From: DAOQAU01 sp964640325
GTDB taxonomy: Bacteria; Cyanobacteriota; Vampirovibrionia; Gastranaerophilales; Gastranaerophilaceae
Reading direction: 5' to 3'
DNA length: 64,000 bases
Assembly: GCA_964640325.1 (NCBI GenBank)
Contig: CAZXID010000006.1
Span: 7,959 to 71,958 of the forward strand
Shown in pieces: positions 34,783-44,097 of this stretch. Position numbers and translations under genes: made by a program. A model generated the notes under the pieces. It ran no database searches and was not told the DNA's origin. It saw only the letters and a program-made list of their open reading frames with translations. Positions within the stretch are counted from its first letter, which is position 1. Each line of letters starts with the position of its first letter.

Positions 34783-35690
34783 TGAACTTAACTTTAAACA
34801 AAAATGTAACAAGATTAATTACAGGTACAATTATAGGGCTTATTGCTCTTTGGTGTCTTGTTTATGGTGGTATTGCGCTTTTAATTCTTATTTCTGTTTT
34901 TGTATATATAGGTTCAAAAGAATACGTTAAAATACTTGAAAATAAAGGATTTTATCCGAGTATAAAAGTGATTTTCTTTTCTGCTGCGACTTTTGCCATG
35001 TTGGCTTATTTTAATCGATTTGACCTTATAGCAATAGCCTTTACAATATGTTCAATAAGTGCTTTTATGTGGGTTTTGTTTAAAGGAAGACAGCCTTATA
35101 TAGCAAATGTTTCAACCACTATTTTAGGTTTTGTTTATTGCGGGTGGTTCCCATTGCATCTTTTGCTGATAAGGGGGCTTAATGCTGAAAATTATCATGG
35201 ATTTTTGAAGCTCAATATCCAAAATGATGGTCTTGGCTATGTTATGTTGCTTTTTACCATAATACTTTTAACAGATACCGGCGGCTATTATTTCGGGAAA
35301 AAATTCGGCAAACACAAACTAGCACCCATAATAAGTCCTAAAAAAACAATCGAAGGTGCAATAGGCGGAAGCATTTGTGCAATTATCGGTTCATTAATCG
35401 TTGGTTATTTTATTCATTTGGGATTTTATCATTCAATTATTTTAGGGGTTTTGTGTACATTTTTTGCTCAAATAGGTGATTTATCAGAATCTCTGATTAA
35501 AAGAGACGCCGGAGTCAAAGATTCCGGAAACACTTTGCCTGGACACGGTGGATTTTTGGACAGAACAGACAGCTATGTTTTAACTATTCCTGCTATGTTT
35601 TACTATTTGAAATATTTTGTTGTCTCTAATCAAATTTGGTTTGATTTTATTAATTTTGTAAAAGGATTTTTCCATGCACTTGGAGTGTGA
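34782..35690 (+). CDS. cdsA: Phosphatidate cytidylyltransferase
   Basis: 302 residues, polytopic inner-membrane enzyme making CDP-diacylglycerol from phosphatidic acid and CTP. The signature near the C-terminus is visible: SLIKRDAGVKDSGNTLPGHGGFLDRTDS (about 240-267), with metal-site aspartates. About seven to eight hydrophobic helices. It overlaps rnc by 17 bases. Confidence 0.95.
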   Translation: MNLTLNKNVTRLITGTIIGLIALWCLVYGGIALLILISVFVYIGSKEYVKILENKGFYPSIKVIFFSAATFAMLAYFNRFDLIAIAFTICSISAFMWVLFKGRQPYIANVSTTILGFVYCGWFPLHLLLIRGLNAENYHGFLKLNIQNDGLGYVMLLFTIILLTDTGGYYFGKKFGKHKLAPIISPKKTIEGAIGGSICAIIGSLIVGYFIHLGFYHSIILGVLCTFFAQIGDLSESLIKRDAGVKDSGNTLPGHGGFLDRTDSYVLTIPAMFYYLKYFVVSNQIWFDFINFVKGFFHALGV

Positions 35691-36381
35691 AAATTTAAAA
35701 AAATTGGAAAAGATTTTTAATATTACACCTGAAAATCTTAAAAATTTTGAAAAAGCATTGACTCACAGTTCTTTTACCAAAGAAAATGATATTAATTCGC
35801 TTGAAAATTTTGAGCGTCTTGAATTTTTGGGCGATGCGGTCTTAAAATTGTGCGTATCAGAAATTTTATATAAAAAATTTCCTAAATATTCAGAAGGCGA
35901 GCTGACAAAAATTCGCTCAGTTTTAGTTTCGGATAACACTCTTGCTCAAGTTGCAAAAAAAATAAAACTGGATAAGCTCTTGATTTTGGGCAAAAGAGAA
36001 GAAAAAACAGGCGGCAGAAAAAAAAGCTCAATTCTTGCTTGTGCGTTTGAAGCCGTTTTGGGCGCATATTTTCTTGACGGTAAATATATAGAGATTTCAA
36101 AAAGTTTAGAAAAAATTTTTAAATCTTTTATAAAAGAAATTGATGAAAATTTTGAAAAATTTAACGCAAAAGCAATTTTACAGGAATATACTCAGTCACA
36201 AAATAAAACGACACCTTTTTACAAAATTGTTGAAGAAAAAGGCCCTCAACATGATAAAGTTTTTGTGGTAGAAGTATCTTATATGGAAAAAACTTTGGCA
36301 AAAGGTACGGGCAAAACAAAAAAAGAAGCCCAGCAAGATGCAGCCCTTTTGGCATGCAAAAAGCTCGGAGTAATTAAGTAA
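35674..36381 (+). CDS. rnc: Ribonuclease III
   Basis: 235 residues. The nuclease domain has ERLEFLGDAVLKL (catalytic E/D cluster) and the later FEAVLGAYFLDG. The C-terminal dsRNA-binding domain (about 160-232) ends GTGKTKKEAQQDAALLACKKL. It processes rRNA precursors and structured mRNAs. AAAGGA lies before the ATG within cdsA. Its TAA stop is the first part of a heptad tract that runs to the rpe start. Confidence 0.95.
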   Translation: MHLECENLKKLEKIFNITPENLKNFEKALTHSSFTKENDINSLENFERLEFLGDAVLKLCVSEILYKKFPKYSEGELTKIRSVLVSDNTLAQVAKKIKLDKLLILGKREEKTGGRKKSSILACAFEAVLGAYFLDGKYIEISKSLEKIFKSFIKEIDENFEKFNAKAILQEYTQSQNKTTPFYKIVEEKGPQHDKVFVVEVSYMEKTLAKGTGKTKKEAQQDAALLACKKLGVIK

Positions 36382-36412
36382 ATAGTAAATGGTAAATAGG
36401 AAATAGGAAATG
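36378..36412. repeat. Heptad repeat joining rnc stop to rpe start
   Basis: Five exact 7-base units: GTAAATA, GTAAATG, GTAAATA, GGAAATA, GGAAATG. The rnc TAA is in the first unit and the rpe ATG is the end of the fifth. The purine-rich GGAAATAGG part is the only ribosome-binding candidate for rpe. Confidence 0.85.
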
Positions 36413-37048
36413 AAAACTATAATTTCACCATCAATATTATCAGCAGATTTTGCAAATCTTGAGCAAGGCATAAAAGCAGTAGAAAAAGCAGGGGCGCATT
36501 GGCTTCATATTGACGTTATGGACGGACATTTTGTTCCTAATATTACAATCGGCGTTCCTGTTGTTAAATCAATTAAAAAAATAACAAAACTCCCTTTGGA
36601 TGTTCATTTGATGATTGAAAAACCCAAAAAATTTGTTAAACCGTTTGTGGATGCAGGGGCTGATATTATAACTTTCCACTGGGAAGCTTGTGAGGATAAA
36701 GTGTTGGAAGTGGTTGATTATATAAAATCTTTCGGGATTAAAGCAGGACTTTCCATAAAACCTAAAACCGATGCAAAACAAATAATTCCGTTTTTAAAAG
36801 ATTTGGATATGGTTTTGGTAATGACAGTTGAGCCCGGATTCGGAGGACAGGAATTTATGCATGATTGTGCCCAAAAAATACTTAAAATAAGACAAAATGC
36901 GCCTGAAAATTTAATAATTCAAGTTGATGGAGGTATAAATAACGTAACCGGAAAAATCTGCACTTCTTTGGGCGCAAACTCTCTTGTTGCAGGGAATTAC
37001 ATCTTTAAAAGTAAAGATATTGAACAGGCTGTTAAATCTTTAATGTAA
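36410..37048 (+). CDS. rpe: Ribulose-phosphate 3-epimerase
   Basis: 212 residues, TIM barrel. PSILSADFANLEQGI, HIDVMDGHFVPNITIG, DVHLMIEKP, and VMTVEPGFGGQEF with QVDGGIN are the standard Rpe blocks; metal ligands are H33, D35, H66 and D176 by family pattern. It interconverts ribulose-5-phosphate and xylulose-5-phosphate in the pentose phosphate pathway. A terminator follows. Confidence 0.96.
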   Translation: MKTIISPSILSADFANLEQGIKAVEKAGAHWLHIDVMDGHFVPNITIGVPVVKSIKKITKLPLDVHLMIEKPKKFVKPFVDAGADIITFHWEACEDKVLEVVDYIKSFGIKAGLSIKPKTDAKQIIPFLKDLDMVLVMTVEPGFGGQEFMHDCAQKILKIRQNAPENLIIQVDGGINNVTGKICTSLGANSLVAGNYIFKSKDIEQAVKSLM

Positions 37049-37058
37049 TAATAGTTTA

Positions 37059-37096
37059 AAAAGGGGCGGGGTTTTTGAAAAAACCCCGCCCCTTTT
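37059..37096 (+). terminator. Intrinsic terminator
   Basis: The stem AAAAGGGGCGGGGTTTTT with its complement has a very short loop and ends in TTTT. It can work in both directions between rpe and the reverse gene at 37108. Confidence 0.85.
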
Positions 37097-37107
37097 ATTA
37101 TTATTTT

Positions 37108-37500
37108 TTATACGTTTATATTAAGTATTCTTCCTTCTGATTGGTGGCGTATAAAATTTTCTTTTGGATCTAAAACTCTTTTTGTGATAACATCTTCTAT
37201 TATTCCGCCTTCACTTTGGATATAGTTTGTTGCTACGGGTTTTTCTATAAAATTAAAGGAAGTGTCAAAAAGCACCGGTGTTTCGGATTTTGGGTCATCA
37301 ATTATAGGTTTTGCAACTTTTTGAAAAACATCTTCAAGCGGTGTTGAAAGCTCTTTTAAAAGAGCTTTTTCTTGAGCGGGTGTCATCTTAGGCGGTTTGA
37401 TTTCAGGTATTGAATCAAGTATTATTTTTGTAACTCCGCCCTCATGAGGGACAAATAGTACTTGTTTAGCTGCTTTTCCTACGGCGTTTATTGCTGTCAT
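37108..37500 (-). CDS. Hypothetical protein
   Basis: 130 residues, proline- and acid-rich, not recognised. No membrane segment or signal peptide. It starts MTAINAVGKAAKQVLFVPHEGG and ends GRILNINV. AGGAT lies upstream of the ATG. Composition suggests an extended or adaptor-like protein; it could be lineage-specific. Confidence 0.6.
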   Translation of the reverse strand: MTAINAVGKAAKQVLFVPHEGGVTKIILDSIPEIKPPKMTPAQEKALLKELSTPLEDVFQKVAKPIIDDPKSETPVLFDTSFNFIEKPVATNYIQSEGGIIEDVITKRVLDPKENFIRHQSEGRILNINV

Positions 37501-37588
37501 GGTATCCTCTTTTCATAAAATATACTTATACACTTTAATATTAAACATCGTCAAAATTTTTTTTGCTAATTTTTTAAGAAATATTAAT

Positions 37589-38632
37589 TTAAATTTTTTT
37601 TAAGATTTTTTCCAGTCGGTCAAGTTTTTTTAAATTTGTTCCAAGTCCGCATAAAAACATTACAGACTTTTGGTTTGAAATTTCATCTTCAATTTTGTAT
37701 TTTTCAAACAGAATTTTTGAAAATTCAAATCCGTTTAACTTTGGATGTTTAACCAAAATTTTTGTAATATCATTTTGATAAAACTCTAAAAATGAAAGAT
37801 TTTCTTTCATTTTTTCAACACTTTCAATCAATTCCAAAATTTTTATTTTACCTTTTTTTGAATTTAAAAAATTTACATTTTTTTCAATGCTTGCAAGCAA
37901 AGGGTAAGAAGGGCTTGTGGTTGAAATTAAAGAAAGTGCGCTTTGAATATCGGCATTTTTTAAATTGCAGTGTAAAAGTGCCGTTGGATTTAGGCCTCCT
38001 GCGGTTTTGTGTAACGACTGGATTATAAAATCGGCCCCCTGATAAATTGCAGACTTCGGGAGTTTGTCGCAGAAAGGATAAAGTGCGCCATGGGCTTCGT
38101 CTACAATTAAATAAGTTTTATATTTTTTACAGAGGTTTGAAATTTTTCCAACATCGCAGGCAATTCCTTCATAGGTGGGTGAAGTTATAATAATCGCTTT
38201 GACTCCCCCTTTTTTTAAAATTTCTTCTATTTGTTTTAATTTTGGAGTTGTATAAATCCCCCAGTTTTTATCAAACTCGTATTCATAAAAAACAGCCTCA
38301 GCGCCTGCCAAACAAACGGCATTTTTATGGCATTTGTGGGATTTGTCCCAAATTAAAACTTTTTCTTTGGGCTTAACACAAGCCAAAACAGCGGCTATAA
38401 TCCCCGAAGTTGAGCCGTTTGTTAAAAAATGTGTTGATTGAGTTTTATAGATTTTAGCTGCGTTTTTTTGCGCGCAAAAAAACGCAGCTTCAGGATTTTG
38501 AGATTCTGTTTCCGATATATCATACTTATAAAGATTTTTTAACTTTGAAAAAATAAAAAAACTTTGTGAGTGAGAAGGTGTAGTAAAACACTCAATAAGG
38601 TTTTTTTTCTTCAAAATATTTAAGAGTCCCAT
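37589..38632 (-). CDS. Orn/Lys/Arg decarboxylase-type PLP enzyme, short form
   Basis: 347 residues, fold-type I PLP enzyme. FLTNGSTSGIIAAVLAC, LIWDKSHKCHKNA, LIVDEAHGALYPF and QSLHKTAGGLNPTALLH (PLP lysine in SLHK) match the major domain of Orn/Lys/Arg decarboxylases of the SpeA/YaaO type. The C-terminal domain of about 100 or more residues is missing or reduced, so activity is uncertain. Last gene of the flagellar/c-di-GMP run, 15 bases after the HD-GYP gene. Confidence 0.8.
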   Translation of the reverse strand: MGLLNILKKKNLIECFTTPSHSQSFFIFSKLKNLYKYDISETESQNPEAAFFCAQKNAAKIYKTQSTHFLTNGSTSGIIAAVLACVKPKEKVLIWDKSHKCHKNAVCLAGAEAVFYEYEFDKNWGIYTTPKLKQIEEILKKGGVKAIIITSPTYEGIACDVGKISNLCKKYKTYLIVDEAHGALYPFCDKLPKSAIYQGADFIIQSLHKTAGGLNPTALLHCNLKNADIQSALSLISTTSPSYPLLASIEKNVNFLNSKKGKIKILELIESVEKMKENLSFLEFYQNDITKILVKHPKLNGFEFSKILFEKYKIEDEISNQKSVMFLCGLGTNLKKLDRLEKILKKI

Positions 38633-38647
38633 TAATTTAGCTTTCGA

Positions 38648-39640
38648 TTATGTTTTTATTTCATCTATGTACTTAACGGCTTCGGGGATTACTTTAAGAA
38701 AAGCATCAACAATTTCAGGGGCAAATTGTTTTCCTTTTTCCATTTCAATTCTTTTGACAGCTTCTTCATAGGAAAGTCCTTGTCTGTAAGAACGCTGTGA
38801 TACCATACTGTCATAGGCATCTGCAACCGCTATGATTCTTGCACCTGTCGGTATGTCTTCTCCTTTAATTCCCAAGGGATAGCCACTTCCGTCATATCTT
38901 TCGTGATGTGTTTTTATTATTTCAAGAACTTCCCGAAGTTGTTTTATATCCTCCAGAATTCTAACACCGTATTCAACGTGTTTTTTAATCATCTCATATT
39001 CATAGGGAGTCAATGATTCAGTCTTGTTTAAAATTTCTTCTGAAACCCCAATCATACCTATGTCATGAAGCAATCCTGCCAGTTCGAGCTTGCCGGTTTC
39101 TTCCGGCGGCAAGTTCATCTTTTTTGCAACAACCATAGATAACATTGTTACTCTGCGGCTTCTTCCGAGCGTAAAAGAGTCTTTTGCATCAAGGGCTTCA
39201 ATAATTGCATTTACCGTTCCTGAAAATAATTTTTTTAAATCATATATTAATCTGTCATTTTCTTGTTTTAGTTTTGAAAAATCAACGGCTGTTTGCATAA
39301 CCATTAATAATTCGGCAGGCTCCCATGGCTTTTTGATATATCTGAAAATTTTACCTTTATTTATCGCATCAATTAATATATTTGCATCAGAATAAGCAGT
39401 TACAAGCAGTCTTACGCTTTGAGGGCTTATTTCACAGCTTCTTCTTAAAAATTCAACTCCGTCCATTTCGGGCATTTTGTGGTCGGAAACAATTATGTCA
39501 AAGTATTTTGTTTCAAGCATTTCAAGTGCCTCTAGAGGGGAGGTTGTTTTTTCAATCAGATAGTCGCCTCTGAGTGTTCGATATAGTAACAATAAATTAT
39601 CTTTTTCATCATCTACAAGTAAAATTTTAATTTTTTCCAT
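38648..39640 (-). CDS. Response regulator with HD-GYP phosphodiesterase domain
   Basis: 330 residues. REC domain (1-120) with LLVDDEKDN and phospho-acceptor in DIIVSDHKMPEMDG. The HD-GYP domain (about 150-320) has LLHDIGMIGV and HHERYDGSGYPLGIKGEDIP, so both metal-binding motifs of c-di-GMP hydrolases are intact. It overlaps the histidine kinase gene by 14 bases, making the two a cognate pair. Confidence 0.94.
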   Translation of the reverse strand: MEKIKILLVDDEKDNLLLLYRTLRGDYLIEKTTSPLEALEMLETKYFDIIVSDHKMPEMDGVEFLRRSCEISPQSVRLLVTAYSDANILIDAINKGKIFRYIKKPWEPAELLMVMQTAVDFSKLKQENDRLIYDLKKLFSGTVNAIIEALDAKDSFTLGRSRRVTMLSMVVAKKMNLPPEETGKLELAGLLHDIGMIGVSEEILNKTESLTPYEYEMIKKHVEYGVRILEDIKQLREVLEIIKTHHERYDGSGYPLGIKGEDIPTGARIIAVADAYDSMVSQRSYRQGLSYEEAVKRIEMEKGKQFAPEIVDAFLKVIPEAVKYIDEIKT

Positions 39641-40961
39641 GGCTTAACTCTCTTTTTTTCTTCACAACAACAGGCAGTGTAATTCTAAAAGTACTTCCTT
39701 CCCCGAGTTTGCTCTCGGCGGTTATTTGCCCGTTATGATTTTGTATAACTTTATAACTTATCGACATTCCCAGCCCTGTGCCTTCACCTTGCGGTTTTGT
39801 AGTATAAAAAGGATCAAAAATCTTTTGCAATTGTTCTTCCGACATGCCAGAGCCCGTGTCTTGTATTTCTATTATAACATTATCTTGTGCATTTTTTAAT
39901 CTTATAAATATTTTACCTTTATCTTCAATGGCGTAGCAGGCGTTGTCCAGAATGTTCATTATAACTTGGTTTAATTGGCCACCGTAGCCTTCTATTGTGG
40001 GGAATTTTTCGTCATATTCTTTTATAACCTCCGCTTTATATTTTATTTTGTTATTTAAAATGTTTAAAATAGTTTCTATTTCTTTTTTTAAATCAATTTC
40101 GTTTATGACCATTTCTTCTATTCTTGAAAAGTTTTTTAAATCCAGAACAATATTTTTTGTTCTTTCGGTGCCTTCTTTACAGCTTTGTATAAGCATGGGC
40201 AAGTCTTCTTTTATGAACGAGTATTCTATATCTTTTTTAATTTTATCAAGTGCACTTCTTTTTTCTTCACTTAAATCTTGTTCATAGCTTTGGTACAGTT
40301 CGATGAGTTCAATTAATCCTTTTGAGTAATTCTTTAAGTGAGTCATATTTCCGTGGATAAAATTTATAGGGTTGTTAATTTCATGTGTAATGCCTGCTAC
40401 AAGTTCGCCCAGGGCGCGCATTTTTTCGCTGTGAACTATCATTATCTGGGTATTTTCGAGCTCTTCATAAGCAAGCTTAAGTTCTTTTGTTCTTTCTTGA
40501 ACCTTTTTTTCTAAATTGTTATAAAGCGATTGAAGATTTTGTGCCATTTGATTGTAAGTTTTTACAAGATGGTTTATTTCGTTATATTTGGTTAATTCTA
40601 CCCTGTGGCTGAGGTTTCCTTCGGAAAGTTCTTCGGCACCTTTGATAAGTTTTTCTAGCGGACTTATGATTATCTTTGTCATGTAATAAGATAAGATAAG
40701 TCCAAAAATTAAAAAGGCTATGACAATTCTCTGGAGATTTTCTCTAAAAGTTAGAATTGTCGAATACATTGAATCCTGGGGGACAAAAAAGCTGAATATA
40801 CTGTCGACAAAAAAAACTGCGTAAACGGCCATCCCTATTGTTGCTACCGCAACCAAAAAACTCATGCTTAAGGCAAAAGTCGTTCCTATGCTTAATTTTT
40901 CGCTATTTGGTTTTTTTCTGCAGGTATTTTTCATTTTTATTTCCAAAAATAAATCATTCAA
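39627..40961 (-). CDS. Membrane sensor histidine kinase
   Basis: 444 residues. Two transmembrane segments (about 29-52 and 72-92) with a short periplasmic loop, HAMP (about 93-145), coiled coil, then HisKA with the phospho-acceptor in GELVAGITHEINNPINFIHGNM and an HATPase with NVIMNILDNACYAI, DTGSGM and GEGTGLGMS. Probable kinase for the HD-GYP response regulator. It overlaps the hypothetical gene at 40954 by 8 bases. Confidence 0.94.
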   Translation of the reverse strand: MNDLFLEIKMKNTCRKKPNSEKLSIGTTFALSMSFLVAVATIGMAVYAVFFVDSIFSFFVPQDSMYSTILTFRENLQRIVIAFLIFGLILSYYMTKIIISPLEKLIKGAEELSEGNLSHRVELTKYNEINHLVKTYNQMAQNLQSLYNNLEKKVQERTKELKLAYEELENTQIMIVHSEKMRALGELVAGITHEINNPINFIHGNMTHLKNYSKGLIELIELYQSYEQDLSEEKRSALDKIKKDIEYSFIKEDLPMLIQSCKEGTERTKNIVLDLKNFSRIEEMVINEIDLKKEIETILNILNNKIKYKAEVIKEYDEKFPTIEGYGGQLNQVIMNILDNACYAIEDKGKIFIRLKNAQDNVIIEIQDTGSGMSEEQLQKIFDPFYTTKPQGEGTGLGMSISYKVIQNHNGQITAESKLGEGSTFRITLPVVVKKKRELSHGKN

Positions 40962-41271
40962 TGCTGCTTAAATCTGACGGCATATCTTCATCTAAGACAT
41001 CTTCGTTGTCTTTTTTTATAACCTCTTTAATAAAAAGATTATTGTGGAATATCGGGCGTCTTCTTCTGGGTTTGTCCAGAATAGAACCCATCATCCAACC
41101 GATAAAGCCCATTATAAAGCTTGCAGGAATAATTTTTTTTAATGTCGCAAGAACTGTATAATAGTCCAGGGACATACTTCCCAACAGGGACACTGCTCCT
41201 GTTATAAGTATTGTCCAGCTTGCAAAAACTGCCGCTAATTTGTGTTTATTTTTAATCTTTTCTTTGCTCAT
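40954..41271 (-). CDS. Hypothetical two-helix membrane protein in flagellar cluster
   Basis: 105 residues, not recognised. Two hydrophobic segments (about 12-32 and 43-63) are followed by an arginine patch (KPRRRRP) and an acidic tail. It lies 2 bases after the PilZ gene and overlaps the histidine kinase, so it belongs to the operon. Possible roles are membrane anchoring or flagellar control; none is shown. Confidence 0.7.
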   Translation of the reverse strand: MSKEKIKNKHKLAAVFASWTILITGAVSLLGSMSLDYYTVLATLKKIIPASFIMGFIGWMMGSILDKPRRRRPIFHNNLFIKEVIKKDNEDVLDEDMPSDLSSIE

Positions 41272-41273
41272 AT

Positions 41274-41864
41274 TTATTTACTTGTATTTTCCAAATTTTT
41301 CTTCATGCACAGTTGTACAAGGGTCATTTTAGCTACGTTAGACATATTTTTGAACCTTCCCGAAACGGTGTACATTCCCTCATCGCTTTTTTCAATTCTG
41401 ATGGGTTCAAAAAGGCATCTTATTTCATTGTCGCCGAAGGGCTCAATAGCTGTCATGTATTGTGTGTCAATATCAAAACTGTCTTTGCTTTGAATTTTCA
41501 TGCCCCCTGCGGATAGATCCAGAGATTTTGCTTTAATGACTTTATTTTTTGAATGAAGAGCTATTTCATTAATGAATTTTACCCTCGTAAATTGCCGTCT
41601 TTGCAAATATCTGTGTTTAACAGGATTTTCAACAGTCAAAATTTTTCCTTCGACTTCCAAAATTTTGGCTTCAAAGTAAAGAATGCCATTGTCGGTGGAA
41701 GAGTAAAATTCGCTTTTTTTGCCCTTTGGAATATTTTGAGGCTCAAAGTTTAATTCTACGGAAAAATAATTTTCTTCGGTGTTGATTATTTTTCCTCTGC
41801 CTGCGTTTTTAAAGTCTTGAGGCACGACATTTATAGTCTGTTCTTTTTTTAATAATGCAATCAT
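41274..41864 (-). CDS. PilZ-domain c-di-GMP receptor (YcgR-like)
   Basis: 196 residues. An N-terminal YcgR-like domain (1-80) is followed by PilZ with the c-di-GMP motifs RxxxR (R90-R94 in RRQFTR) and DxSxxG (D116 in DLSAGG). Such proteins slow or steer flagella when c-di-GMP rises. Its location directly after flhA, and before an HD-GYP phosphodiesterase, supports a motility role. Confidence 0.88.
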   Translation of the reverse strand: MIALLKKEQTINVVPQDFKNAGRGKIINTEENYFSVELNFEPQNIPKGKKSEFYSSTDNGILYFEAKILEVEGKILTVENPVKHRYLQRRQFTRVKFINEIALHSKNKVIKAKSLDLSAGGMKIQSKDSFDIDTQYMTAIEPFGDNEIRCLFEPIRIEKSDEGMYTVSGRFKNMSNVAKMTLVQLCMKKNLENTSK

Positions 41865-41876
41865 TTTAAATCCTTT

Positions 41877-43982
41877 CTAGGCTACCGCCTGTGAAATTAT
41901 TTTGATTATACCTACGGATTTTGCTTTTACATTTGAGCTTATTTCATTGTAAGACATTACGGTAATCTGCGGATAAGTTCTTTCTATAAGTCTTCTGAAT
42001 GCCAGTCTTATAGCAGATGAACAAAGTATAACAGGTTGATTGCCGCTTGACAAGATTGCCTTTTCTAATTCTGAATTAAGAGTGTCTAAAAGTTTTCTTG
42101 TAAAATCAGGATCAAGCGTTAAGCTTTGACCGTCGGGGCTTACGCCTTGGGCTATTGTGTTTTCAACATCAGGGGCAAGTGTTATTGCAAACAATTCTCC
42201 AGTATCTGACAGGTTTTGTTTGCAAATTTGTCTTGCAAGAGCTTGTCGGGTTTGTTCTGTCAGGAAATCATAATTTTTGCTTACCTTCGCTTGAAGGCTT
42301 ATGGTTTCCAAGATTGTTTTTAAATCTCTTACAGAGACTCTCTCTTTGAGGAGATTTTGCATAACTTGCTGAACATCTGCTGCGGTTAAATCCTTCATCA
42401 AGTCTTTGACATAATCTTCAGAGACTTCTTTTTGGAGGTTGTCTATTAATTGTTGAACATCAGCGCGCGAAAGAATATCCGAAGCATTTTTCTTGATGAT
42501 TTCTGTTAAATGTGTTGAAATAACTGCAGAGGGACTTACTACTGTATAGCCGTAAGTTTCTGCATAGTCTTTGTCTTTTTCTTCAATCCATAGTGCAGGA
42601 AGCCCAAAGGCAGGCTCAATGGCGTTTATTCCGGTTATGTTGCTGTCATTGTTCATCCCTGAAGCGTTCATTGCAAGACTTCTTTCGGGATAAACTTCCC
42701 CGGATTCTATTGCTATGCCTTTAAGTTTTATTTGGTAAGTATTTGGAGAAAGCTGTAGATTGTCTCTGACTCTTACGGACGGTAAAACAATACCCAAATC
42801 CAAGGCCGTTTGTCTTCTTATTTGTGCAATTCTTTCAAGCAGGTCGCCGCCTTGTTCAATATTCAGCAACGGAACAAGCCTGTACCCGACTTCTATTTCT
42901 ATGGTTTCAACTGCAAGAAGTTCTAAAACACTTTCTCTTGTGGCTTTTTTCTTTCTTTTGCCAAGGCGCTCTTGTTTTTGAGCCTCTTCTTTTTGTTTAA
43001 GTTCTGTCTCTGCGGTTTTTTTATTTTCTTGAATTTTATAATATGCAAGTATACCGGAGATCATACCTATGCTTAGGAACGGAATGGTGGGCATTCCCGG
43101 GATTATACCCATAAAACATAAAAGTCCTGCAACAACTCCCAATACTCTGGGGTCGGAAAACATTTCCTTTCTTATATCTTCGCTTAACGAAGCATCTTGA
43201 CCTGATGCACGAGATATTATCAAACCCGTTGAGGTTGATACCAAAAGTGCCGGAATTTGTGTAACAAGACCGTCACCTACTGTTAAAAGGGTGTAAGTTG
43301 AAACGGCGTTTAAAAAATTCATTTTAAGCTGAATCATACCGATTATTAATCCACCGACTATATTTACCACGGTTATGACAATACCTGCTGTAGCATCGCC
43401 TTTTACGAATTTTGAAGCACCATCCATGGTTCCGTAGAAATTCATTTCCCTTTCAAGTTTTCTTCTTCTTGTTTTGGCGTCTTCTTCGCTTATAAGCCCC
43501 GAGTTTAAATCAGCATCAATACTCATTTGTTTTCCGGGCATCGAATCCAATGTAAATCTTGCCGAAACTTCCGCAACTCTTGTTGCACCGCCTGTGATTA
43601 CCATAAAGTTAATTATTACCAGAATTACAAATATTACCGAGCCTACTACGTAGTTTCCTCCTACTATAAATTCGCCGAAAGATTGAATAACGTTTCCTGC
43701 TTCTCCATAAAGGAGGATAAGTCTTGTCGAGCTTACGTTGAGACCAAGTCTGAAAAGAGTTGCGATAAGTAATATAGTCGGGAAAGTGGAATAATCCAGA
43801 GGCTCTTTTGTATAAAGGCAAACCAGCATTATTACAATAGAAAGAGATATGTTTATCGTTAATAAAAAATCTAAAAGTCCGGGAGGAATAGGCAATACCA
43901 TCATCGCAACAATAGTTACAAGCCCTATTGCCAAAATAACGTCGTTATTTTTCATAAGTATTGCTAATTTTCCCAAGTCCAT
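41877..43982 (-). CDS. flhA: Flagellar biosynthesis protein FlhA
   Basis: 701 residues, full length. The N-terminal eight-helix membrane region contains the FHIPEP signature region with LDSMPGKQMSIDADLNSGLI and DGASKFVKGDA; the cytoplasmic domain (about 340-701) has LEIGYGL-like VEIEVGYRLVPL and the C-terminal LCSSAIRLAFRRLIERTYP. It is the export-gate energiser and chaperone dock. A gap of 115 AT-rich bases separates it from flhB. Confidence 0.97.
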   Translation of the reverse strand: MDLGKLAILMKNNDVILAIGLVTIVAMMVLPIPPGLLDFLLTINISLSIVIMLVCLYTKEPLDYSTFPTILLIATLFRLGLNVSSTRLILLYGEAGNVIQSFGEFIVGGNYVVGSVIFVILVIINFMVITGGATRVAEVSARFTLDSMPGKQMSIDADLNSGLISEEDAKTRRRKLEREMNFYGTMDGASKFVKGDATAGIVITVVNIVGGLIIGMIQLKMNFLNAVSTYTLLTVGDGLVTQIPALLVSTSTGLIISRASGQDASLSEDIRKEMFSDPRVLGVVAGLLCFMGIIPGMPTIPFLSIGMISGILAYYKIQENKKTAETELKQKEEAQKQERLGKRKKKATRESVLELLAVETIEIEVGYRLVPLLNIEQGGDLLERIAQIRRQTALDLGIVLPSVRVRDNLQLSPNTYQIKLKGIAIESGEVYPERSLAMNASGMNNDSNITGINAIEPAFGLPALWIEEKDKDYAETYGYTVVSPSAVISTHLTEIIKKNASDILSRADVQQLIDNLQKEVSEDYVKDLMKDLTAADVQQVMQNLLKERVSVRDLKTILETISLQAKVSKNYDFLTEQTRQALARQICKQNLSDTGELFAITLAPDVENTIAQGVSPDGQSLTLDPDFTRKLLDTLNSELEKAILSSGNQPVILCSSAIRLAFRRLIERTYPQITVMSYNEISSNVKAKSVGIIKIISQAVA

Positions 43983-44097
43983 TTTTTAAAAATTATTCTC
44001 CTTTTATTTGTGAAAAAATTATTTTTGAATTTTTTCAAACCCTCTATATATATTTTACTTTATTTTTTGTTTTTTTGCTCCTCTGTTTTGCCCAAAA

